Origin: JAFAZJ01 sp964437145
Lineage (GTDB): Bacteria > Pseudomonadota > Alphaproteobacteria > Reyranellales > Reyranellaceae
Direction of reading: 5' to 3'
Assembly: GCA_964437145.1 (NCBI GenBank)
Contig: CAYTFW010000007.1
Span: forward strand, 10,918-74,917
Length of the DNA: 64,000 bases
Numbering within the stretch: the stretch's first letter is position 1; each line of letters starts with the position of its first letter. Under the pieces are notes generated by a model. That model ran no database searches, had not been told where the DNA came from, and saw nothing but the letters and a program-made list of their open reading frames with translations. Of the stretch, positions 51,471 to 58,222 are shown in pieces. The translations under genes were made by a program, and so were the position numbers.

Positions 51471-53120
51471 ATGACCAAGAAGTCAATTTACATCAAGAAA
51501 GGCGTTCAAGCCCCGGACGGCCGCGTCCGATACGAGTTCGTTATCATTGGTACCGGAAAGCCAAGAAGGCAGGTCTTCGGCTTGGATGATTTGATCCCGC
51601 CGGCGACAAAGTTCTTCCGTTGGGTGAGCGAACGTAACTTGCTCGTAACTCAGGAGGTCAAGCAAGAAGTGGCAGCCGAGCTAGAGCGTCGTCCGACACC
51701 GAAGATGGGATACTTTGCGGAGTTGCCAGGCTGGTATGGCAAGTCGTTTGTGACGCCGAGAAGGATCTACGGCGAAGACCGCGACGTGATCATCAATGAT
51801 ACCCCAGCCACGACACGCAGTAAGTGGCGACGAAAAGGAGACCTGCATGAGTTCCGCCGTTGGGCTCGGAAAAACCTCGACTACAGCCCAGTCGCCATCT
51901 TTCTGATGGCTCATGCGCTCGCGGGGCCGCTTCTAAGATGGACCGGCCACAAGAGCATCGTAGCGATGCTCGTCGGACCAAGTTCGATTGGAAAGTCGAC
52001 TCTTCAGCGGGTATGTGGTTCGCTTTGGGGCGGTGCGGACGGCAAAGACTTCATGGAGACGTTCTCCAAGTCGCTCGAGCCATTCGAGTCAGCTGCCCTT
52101 CGGCACCGCGATTGCCTTCTCGTTTTGAACGAGACTCACCTACTGGACCGAAACGAGGCCGAAAGAGGCCGAAAGCTTCAGAATCTTCTATTTCGCTTCG
52201 AATCGGGCGTTGCCAAGGAGATTTACGGCAAAGAAACGCCAAGCGAGGAGATGCGAGGAGCACTTCTGCTGTCAAGCAACGAAACGACTGCTGATATCCT
52301 CAGAAAAGCCGGCCGTGAGTTCTCGCGCGAGTTGGCAGTGCGCATTCTCGAGATCCCAGTCGATGGCAGCTTTCCTGTCTTTAAGATCGACGAATCCAAT
52401 ATGGCGACACGCATGTCGCGGGTTGATGCGTATAGCGAGTTTGCGCAGAGGGTTTATGGAGTGGTTCGACACGAATACCTGATACGTCTAGCTGGCGATG
52501 TTGCGGCAGACGAAGAGGAAGTCGCGGCGCGCGTGGCAAAGTTTCGCCGCGCCGGTTTAAAGTTGCTCGGCGTTCCCGAGCTGTCCTCGGAGATCGATGC
52601 CCGACTCGCCAGCCAGGTGGCGACCATTTACGCAGCTGGCCGGATGGCGTATCACTACGGCGTTCTGCCTTTCGATCGCGATGCGCTTCGATTCGCGATT
52701 CGGGCTGTCTGGCCAAGGATTCTGCAAAGCGCGATGAACGGTTTGCGGCGAAATCCATCGGCGGAGTTTGCCAGACGACTGCTCGACGCCCTGCCCAACT
52801 TCGTCGACTTCGGCTCGGCTGTTCGCTTCAAGGACGAAGCCCAGGTGTTCTCTTCTGCGGGCTTTGTCAAACGCGACGGCGAGACCTCCATCACCATTTG
52901 GTTAACGGTCCCGGCGCTCCAACGCTACACCGCCTTGCCGGATATGGTTCTGGAAACTCTTGATCAAAAGGGCATTCTGCAGCGATCAAGCGAAGGTAGA
53001 TCTGGAGCGAGGCGACAAGTCAAACGAGCTGTCTACCTGGACGATGGGACGAAGTTCCGACCGCGCATGTACAAGCTTCGGACTACTCTTGATGAGCTGC
53101 GCCGCATGGCGACTTCGTGA
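51471..53120 (+). CDS. DUF927-type replication ATPase
   Basis: Protein of 549 residues with the DUF927 pattern (ELPGWYGKSFVTPRRIYGED) and a P-loop GPSSIGKSTL (169-178), then a Walker B-like CLLVLNETH and LLSSNET. Such proteins act as helicase-like ATPases in phage satellites and mobile islands. The C-terminal 130 residues resemble winged-helix segments. A strong terminator follows. With the upstream genes it makes a compact replication module. Confidence 0.78.
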   Translation: MTKKSIYIKKGVQAPDGRVRYEFVIIGTGKPRRQVFGLDDLIPPATKFFRWVSERNLLVTQEVKQEVAAELERRPTPKMGYFAELPGWYGKSFVTPRRIYGEDRDVIINDTPATTRSKWRRKGDLHEFRRWARKNLDYSPVAIFLMAHALAGPLLRWTGHKSIVAMLVGPSSIGKSTLQRVCGSLWGGADGKDFMETFSKSLEPFESAALRHRDCLLVLNETHLLDRNEAERGRKLQNLLFRFESGVAKEIYGKETPSEEMRGALLLSSNETTADILRKAGREFSRELAVRILEIPVDGSFPVFKIDESNMATRMSRVDAYSEFAQRVYGVVRHEYLIRLAGDVAADEEEVAARVAKFRRAGLKLLGVPELSSEIDARLASQVATIYAAGRMAYHYGVLPFDRDALRFAIRAVWPRILQSAMNGLRRNPSAEFARRLLDALPNFVDFGSAVRFKDEAQVFSSAGFVKRDGETSITIWLTVPALQRYTALPDMVLETLDQKGILQRSSEGRSGARRQVKRAVYLDDGTKFRPRMYKLRTTLDELRRMATS

Positions 53121-53137
53121 GTCCCTCGCTCGACGAC

Positions 53138-53163
53138 AAAGGTGCCCGGCAACGGGCACCTTT
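53138..53163. terminator. Bidirectional hairpin terminator
   Basis: Perfect 11-base arms AAAGGTGCCCG and CGGGCACCTTT enclose a GCAA loop. A-rich on one side and T-rich on the other, it can stop transcripts from the DUF927 gene and from the leftward CBASS operon, whose last stop is at 53210. Confidence 0.85.
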
Positions 53164-53209
53164 CAGGCAACTCGTTGTACAATGTGACTTTCCACATCGG
53201 GCCGGTTCG

Positions 53210-54265
53210 TCACATTGCAGGTTCGTATGGAGTCACCAGCGCGCCGAGAATCATCTCGGAAATCCGCTCCCCGTGTTCGGCGACCGACTGGGCCGCAACT
53301 GGCGGAAGCGTCGCTTTGGCGGCACGCCAATCGTCGATCTCAATTTTCGGCAGGTGCTTGGGTATGTCGACGCGGATAAGCCGCTCAGGTCCCACGAGTA
53401 GGCCGGCCTGGCCGATGGCATTCTGAGATTGCAGCCGCATTGCGGCGCGAATGATATCTCTCCAGTGCAGTAGGCCGCCCATCGACAACTTGGCGCCGGA
53501 CACGGTGTACGGGTCATCGCCGCATCCGATACTGAGGATGCGGATTTGTTCGCGACAGACGTCAAACGAGGTGAGGGCTTCGGTCAGCGCGATCATGATG
53601 GGGTTGTTGGCCCACACGCCACCATCGACAAATGTGTAGCCGCCATCGCGGTGAGGCCGGAAGTAGGTCGGGGCCGCCGCCGTCGCCAGAGCGACTTTTA
53701 CCATCGGCTCGTGAAGATCTTTCACGAAGTCCGGGTGATGGGGCGTCTTGAAGACGAATACCTCGCCGTGCTCGCCTTCAAAAGACGGGATGCAGAGACG
53801 AGAGTTCGCCGTGCCGAGTTTCCTGCCACCAAGGACGTCGGTCAGCACTCGTTGAAGGGCCGCGCTGTCGTAGCTGTACCGCAGGAGGCGGGAGGACGCC
53901 CTAAGCCAGCGGCGAAAGCGGCCGAGGCAGCCTACGCCGCCAGGAGGGAAGATCTCTCCTCCTCGGTTGACATAGAGGTCACGCAGCTGCGCGGCGGTGA
54001 GGCCCGCAGAAAGCCCAAGGGCGATGATGCCTCCGGTGGACGTACCGGCGATAAGGTCAAATCGGGTTGCAATAGACTGGCCTTCCAGGAATCGCTGCTC
54101 AAGCCCGGCCAGCACAGCGGCTGGGAAGATTCCCCGGATGCCGCCACCATCAATGGCAAGGATGCGGAAGTCCCGATCCTTCGGCCAAGGTTGTGGAACG
54201 CGGCGCGTACGGCGGATTTCCGTCGACCTTGGTTCTGGTCGCTGCTGGTCGTTTCGGTCTGACAT
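53210..54265 (-). CDS. capV: CBASS effector: patatin-like phospholipase CapV
   Basis: Phospholipase of 351 residues. It shows the oxyanion loop DGGGIRG (39-45), the nucleophile Ser76 in GTSTG and the catalytic Asp214 in DGG. CapV enzymes are switched on by the cyclic dinucleotide made by the CD-NTase and destroy the cell membrane during phage attack. ATG 54265 has AGAAGG seven bases upstream. It is last in the CBASS operon. The E2-like frame overlaps its first 330 bases. Confidence 0.9.
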   Translation of the reverse strand: MSDRNDQQRPEPRSTEIRRTRRVPQPWPKDRDFRILAIDGGGIRGIFPAAVLAGLEQRFLEGQSIATRFDLIAGTSTGGIIALGLSAGLTAAQLRDLYVNRGGEIFPPGGVGCLGRFRRWLRASSRLLRYSYDSAALQRVLTDVLGGRKLGTANSRLCIPSFEGEHGEVFVFKTPHHPDFVKDLHEPMVKVALATAAAPTYFRPHRDGGYTFVDGGVWANNPIMIALTEALTSFDVCREQIRILSIGCGDDPYTVSGAKLSMGGLLHWRDIIRAAMRLQSQNAIGQAGLLVGPERLIRVDIPKHLPKIEIDDWRAAKATLPPVAAQSVAEHGERISEMILGALVTPYEPAM

Positions 54266-54726
54266 GATTGTTCCCTTCTGGGCGAATGCCGTCCACCTCC
54301 TCTCCATTTGCCGGTCGCAAGCCAGCCCTCGTAACAGGCGAGCCAGTTGCTCCCCCACGGCACAATCCGATCGGCGATGTAATGATCAAAATCCGACCAC
54401 TCGTCATCCCCCGCGTCTGGATCATATAGGCACAGACGGGAGTTCTCCGGCTTCGCGAAGTCCCAGTAGAGGTGCTCAGCCCATTCGCCCGTGCGCGGGT
54501 GCCTCGTGATGAGCGTGGGCGACAAGAGCCGAACCCGTGGTCGGTAGGCGTACAATAGCTTTGCGCCGCCCACTTCCAGCCGGCGGGCGTAGCTGATCTC
54601 GATCGTGTACGGCCGATGTAGCGGCCGCAATTCTCCAGTCCATACCGCCATCCAGCCGCACGACGTCACTCGGAAGTCCGGGTAACGCTCGCGCATGCGC
54701 TCGATCTGACGGCTAATCGTCGTCAT
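53932..54726 (-). CDS. CBASS E2-like protein with no stop until inside capV
   Basis: Residues 1-147 match the stand-alone E2-like proteins of short type II CBASS: catalytic Cys99 in RLCLYDP, then IVPWGSNWLACYEGWLATGK and the GGGRH end. These act like ubiquitin-conjugating enzymes on the C-terminus of the CD-NTase to prime it. A normal protein ends here. Instead the frame runs on for 117 more residues, out of frame through the start of capV, to a stop at 53932. The extension has no family likeness. A lost stop codon is the simplest explanation. It overlaps the CD-NTase gene by 14 bases. Confidence 0.8.
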   Translation of the reverse strand: MTTISRQIERMRERYPDFRVTSCGWMAVWTGELRPLHRPYTIEISYARRLEVGGAKLLYAYRPRVRLLSPTLITRHPRTGEWAEHLYWDFAKPENSRLCLYDPDAGDDEWSDFDHYIADRIVPWGSNWLACYEGWLATGKWRGGGRHSPRREQSCQTETTSSDQNQGRRKSAVRAAFHNLGRRIGTSASLPLMVAASGESSQPLCWPGLSSDSWKASLLQPDLTLSPVRPPEASSPLGFLRASPPRSCVTSMSTEEERSSLLAA

Positions 54727-56011
54727 CGGTCACAGGCGGCTCGGAGCCATAGAAGGTGTTGCGCGGCGTCGCGACAGACGACGAGGGCGACGACATCCCG
54801 CCGACGACGGCCGGGGCGGGCAAGCTGGACCGAAGGAGATCGATCCGGCCGGTCCTGGGTTCCTGGTAGCTCTTGCCGTTGGCGATGGGCTTCGCATAGC
54901 GCTCAACGAACGACGCGATGGCTTCGCCGGTGACAGTCTCGCCGAACAGGTCGTCGAGGATCTCGCGCATCTCCTCAAGGCCACAGTCCGGATGCTTCAT
55001 CTGGCCGAGCTGAGCGACCAGGTGGTCGAGATCGGCGATGAACTGACGCTGATCGTCGAGCTTCTCCGGCCAACGGTCGGTGAACACGTCGTCCGGGCAG
55101 CGGGGATTGACCTCATGAACCAGCTTGCCCTGGATGTGCGCCGCCCAAAGGGACTGCCGCATGTGCCGCGCCTGGTAGATCACCTCATCATAGAGCGACG
55201 TGGTGTGGTTCGCAGCGTCGGCCACATACTTGGCCATCAGGACCGAGGGCGGTCGGCGGCCCGGACGCTTGTCGTAATTGACGTTGCGGTTGCGCTTCAG
55301 TAGCTGCAACGCGATGACCGCGAGAGACTTCTCGTGGGGCGGTTCCTGATCCGGCACCGGCTCCATATCGGCTCGGAGCTCCAGCGTCATTGCCCACTGC
55401 CGTTCGCGGTTGCGGAAGGCCGCCGCGAAGCCGGCGTCTGCCGGCGTACAAGTCTTGAAGTGCTCCGCGAAGCCCCAAGGGTTCGCGAACAACATCCGGC
55501 CGGTCTGGTCGGTGTTGTCCTCGGGCTTGTGGTGGAAGATGACGCTAGTGCGCGCGAGCAACTCCGGCCGCAGTACGGCCGCCGTGATGTCGAGGTGCAT
55601 GCCGTCGGCATAGTGGATCGTGACGCAGCGATTGCGGCGCTCGACCATGTGGTAGTAGCGCGAGCCTCGCTCACCGCGCACCGCGATGTACAGCAGGTCG
55701 AGCATCTGCTTCGCCGTCATGCCCAGCCACGGCGCGATCTGCGCGATGAGGTCGATGTCGAACTCATCGGTGCGCAGCCGCCGCGCGATAGTCGCGTTGA
55801 TCGCCATCGATCCCTGCGCGTAGGTCAGCTGGACTAGGCCGTGCAGCGGACTTTCCTTGCGGTCGATCCATGCGCTGAGGGCCTCGCCGCGGCTGACGGC
55901 CAGGTTGTAGTTCGTAGACGAAAGCTGAACGCGGATGACGATTTCCGCGAGGAGGATGTCCTGGATGGTCGCCAGATGCGAGCCGCCGGGAGGTTTGACT
56001 ATTTGATTCAT
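54713..56011 (-). CDS. CBASS CD-NTase (cyclic oligonucleotide synthase)
   Basis: Nucleotidyltransferase of 432 residues that makes the cyclic nucleotide alarm signal on phage infection. Active-site motifs are GSMAINAT (67-74), the metal pair Asp85/Asp87 in EFDIDL and the third Asp141 in HLDITA. The C-terminal tail is flexible (PPVTDDDD at the end), a possible target for the E2-like protein. ATG 56011 has GGAG eight bases upstream; a longer frame to 56032 lacks one. It is the first gene of the operon behind a good promoter. Confidence 0.88.
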   Translation of the reverse strand: MNQIVKPPGGSHLATIQDILLAEIVIRVQLSSTNYNLAVSRGEALSAWIDRKESPLHGLVQLTYAQGSMAINATIARRLRTDEFDIDLIAQIAPWLGMTAKQMLDLLYIAVRGERGSRYYHMVERRNRCVTIHYADGMHLDITAAVLRPELLARTSVIFHHKPEDNTDQTGRMLFANPWGFAEHFKTCTPADAGFAAAFRNRERQWAMTLELRADMEPVPDQEPPHEKSLAVIALQLLKRNRNVNYDKRPGRRPPSVLMAKYVADAANHTTSLYDEVIYQARHMRQSLWAAHIQGKLVHEVNPRCPDDVFTDRWPEKLDDQRQFIADLDHLVAQLGQMKHPDCGLEEMREILDDLFGETVTGEAIASFVERYAKPIANGKSYQEPRTGRIDLLRSSLPAPAVVGGMSSPSSSVATPRNTFYGSEPPVTDDDD

Positions 56012-56154
56012 CTGCGTTTCTCCAAGGCTCAAGCCTGTGAGCCGGACGATATTCGGAGGGGTGATTTGGGTTGCATAATTTCGAGTCCTTAGAAAACAAC
56101 TGATGAACCGAAGGGTTTGGCTGCTAACGCTCAGAATTGGATGAAAGCGTACAG

Positions 56155-56183
56155 ATTAAACCATATCCTTGCGTTAGAGTCAA
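56155..56183 (-). promoter_or_regulatory. Promoter of the CBASS operon, overlapping a divergent promoter
   Basis: On the minus strand TTGACT (56183-56178) and TTTAAT (56160-56155) are 17 bases apart, close to the sigma-70 consensus. On the plus strand TTGCGT (56169-56174) and TACAGT (56193-56198) with 18-base spacing could serve the regulator genes. A heptamer GTACAG(A/T) occurs at 56149 and 56192. Confidence 0.65.
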
Positions 56184-56255
56184 CTATTCTGGTACAGTCT
56201 CGTATGGATTTCCCCGATTTGGGCAGATCCTGAGCCGGGAAACGGGAGCGGGATC

Positions 56256-56576
56256 ATGGCGTTGGCCGTGCGCCTTAAGGCGCTACGCGTGAGGACGAAG
56301 AAGTCGCTGCAGGAGGTCGCGGACGCTGTTGGTGCGTCGAAGGCGCACATCTGGGACCTGGAAACCGGTCGAGCGAAAAACCCGTCGATCGATCTCCTTA
56401 AGAAGCTGGCAGAGTGCTTCCAGGTTGGCGTTGCCGACCTGATCGGGGAGAACCCGGATAGTGGCGATGCTGAGCCTCAGGCAGTGGCGATGTTCCGCCA
56501 GCTGACCGAGCTGAGCCCCGCTGACCGCGACGTGATCCAGAGCATGATCGATCGCTTGAAAAAGAGCGGGAGCTGA
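56256..56576 (+). CDS. XRE-family regulator, CapH-like
   Basis: Protein of 106 residues with a Cro/CI helix-turn-helix (about 5-62, SLQEVADAVGASKAHIWDLE) and a C-terminal helical segment LSPADRDVIQSMIDRL. It is divergent from the CBASS operon and followed by an ImmA-like protease, the arrangement of CapH and CapP, which keep CBASS low until the protease cleaves the repressor on damage or infection. AACGGGAG lies about nine bases before the start. Confidence 0.8.
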   Translation: MALAVRLKALRVRTKKSLQEVADAVGASKAHIWDLETGRAKNPSIDLLKKLAECFQVGVADLIGENPDSGDAEPQAVAMFRQLTELSPADRDVIQSMIDRLKKSGS

Positions 56577-56579
56577 ATC

Positions 56580-57491
56580 ATGAAGGTGACCCGGATGGAT
56601 CTTGACGGCGCCGGGTCGCCGATGGGGCTCGTCGCCAAGATTCTCAAGGCCGAGCCTGACATGCCCCTTCAAACGCCGATTGAAGCGCTCGCTCGGCAAC
56701 TCGATATCACCGAAATCCAAGAGCTGACAGCGGACGGGTTCGAGGGCGGCCTAATTACCGACGAGGCCAGAAGCCGAGGATTCATCCTTGTCAAACGCGG
56801 CGCTCGTGAGCAGCGGCGCCGCTTCACGATCGGGCACGAGCTCGGGCACTTCCTCATGACCTCGCACAAGCCGCCTCCCAGCGGCTTCCGGTGTTCCCGA
56901 GAAGACCTCCGGCGCTGGAACGAGAAGGATCAGGGCGCTCACCCGCGCATGGAGGTCGAAGCCAATCAATTCTCCGCCCTCATCCTCATGCCGCCGCCGC
57001 GCCTCAAGTTCGAGCTGGCGAAGTTCGGGGAACCTGACCTCGCGCAGATCGTGTCGCTCGCCGGGACTTTCAACGTGAGCCTGGAGGCGGCGGCACGTGC
57101 GTTCGCCACTTACAACGAAGAGCCGGTCGCAATCGTCGTTGCCCAGGATCGCCGGATCGACAAGATTTACCGCAGCCCCAGCCGCTTCCCATGGCTGGCG
57201 GCGCAGAACGGCGATGACGTTCCGAAGACGTCGTTGCTGTTCACCGCCAGACAGCAACTTCATCATCCGACGGAAATCGGCGAGGCGCGACCCGAGGCCT
57301 GGCTCGAGTCTGAATGGGGCAAGCGGATGCCCGGGCTGTTCGAGCAGGTGTTCTTTCAGCAGGATGGCTACGCACTCATTCTTCTCATCGCCGAGGTTGC
57401 CGACGACGAGGAAGAAGACTCCCGCTGGGAGAACAAGACCTCGAAAGAGCGCTTGCGCGAGCAGCAGGGTCGATGGGGTTCTGACAGGTGA
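56580..57491 (+). CDS. ImmA/IrrE-type metallopeptidase, CapP-like
   Basis: Protein of 303 residues with the zinc site HELGH (His86, Glu87, His90) and a downstream Glu in EVEANQFSALILMP, as in ImmA/IrrE peptidases that cleave XRE repressors. It starts three bases after the XRE gene and would release that repressor from the CBASS promoter. A C-terminal region of about 120 residues may sense the signal. It overlaps the next gene by four bases. Confidence 0.85.
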   Translation: MKVTRMDLDGAGSPMGLVAKILKAEPDMPLQTPIEALARQLDITEIQELTADGFEGGLITDEARSRGFILVKRGAREQRRRFTIGHELGHFLMTSHKPPPSGFRCSREDLRRWNEKDQGAHPRMEVEANQFSALILMPPPRLKFELAKFGEPDLAQIVSLAGTFNVSLEAAARAFATYNEEPVAIVVAQDRRIDKIYRSPSRFPWLAAQNGDDVPKTSLLFTARQQLHHPTEIGEARPEAWLESEWGKRMPGLFEQVFFQQDGYALILLIAEVADDEEEDSRWENKTSKERLREQQGRWGSDR

Positions 57492-58126
57492 GTTGGGCCG
57501 CCCGAGCCACGCACAATCTGCTACCGTTGAGCAGGGAGCAGGATCGGCTCGAGGTTGCGCTGAAGGAATGGCGATACACAGGTCACCACGTCGATCTCGA
57601 AGAGCCTGCGGCGGACTGTGAGCTCTGCGACCATCCTGATATCCGCTATCAGTTCGAGATCAAGAACCTGCACACCGGCAACGAACTGCTCGTCGGCTCG
57701 GAGTGCATCAGCCGCTTCAACATCGTAGCGACTGACTCGGCCGGACGGTCGCTTGATGTAGCAGAAACGCGGGCGATGGTCGCCCGTGATCGGCGGAAGC
57801 TCGTCGAGGATGCACGAAAGAAGCGCTCAGTCTCGGCGCTTGTAGCTCTCGCCTTCGTCGACAAGCAGTTTGAAATTCTTTCGTTCGTAAGCTACCTCGG
57901 AGACCGTGGCGCTTTCACACCCAATCAGCCCTCCATTCTCCTATGGCGTTTGGAGAAGTACCGGATAAAGCACAACCCCCGGGACTTCCGGCTGACGATC
58001 CGGCGGAGCCGAGAGAAGGCTCAACTAACGTCGATGCCAGCCTGGAAACTTAACCGCCTTCGATCTTGTCTCTCGACGGCTCAGTTGGCATTTCTCGATA
58101 GACAGGCGTCAAGCATTCATCGCTAG
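57488..58126 (+). CDS. Uncharacterised Cys-motif protein coupled to the CapH/CapP-like pair
   Basis: Protein of 212 residues. The N-terminal half holds CELCDHPDIRYQFEI and, about 25 residues on, VGSECISRF (Cys44, Cys47, Cys73), a likely zinc-binding mini-domain. The C-terminal half is basic and helical. No function was recognised. It is translationally coupled to the ImmA-like gene (four-base overlap), so it is made with the CBASS regulators. It is not a known part of CBASS. Confidence 0.6.
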   Translation: MSWAARATHNLLPLSREQDRLEVALKEWRYTGHHVDLEEPAADCELCDHPDIRYQFEIKNLHTGNELLVGSECISRFNIVATDSAGRSLDVAETRAMVARDRRKLVEDARKKRSVSALVALAFVDKQFEILSFVSYLGDRGAFTPNQPSILLWRLEKYRIKHNPRDFRLTIRRSREKAQLTSMPAWKLNRLRSCLSTAQLAFLDRQASSIHR

Positions 58127-58222
58127 GAGTTACCAAAAGAAGTAGTTCGATTTCGCCCGAGTACCTTTTATGGTTTAGTTAGTCCGTTTGAACAACGACC
58201 TGCAGTTTTCCCCTCTCCTTCC

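Noticed and set aside
54150..54425. Frame of 91 residues in the third frame between E2 and capV
   Set aside because: It only reads across the E2 end and capV leader; no domain and no start signal.
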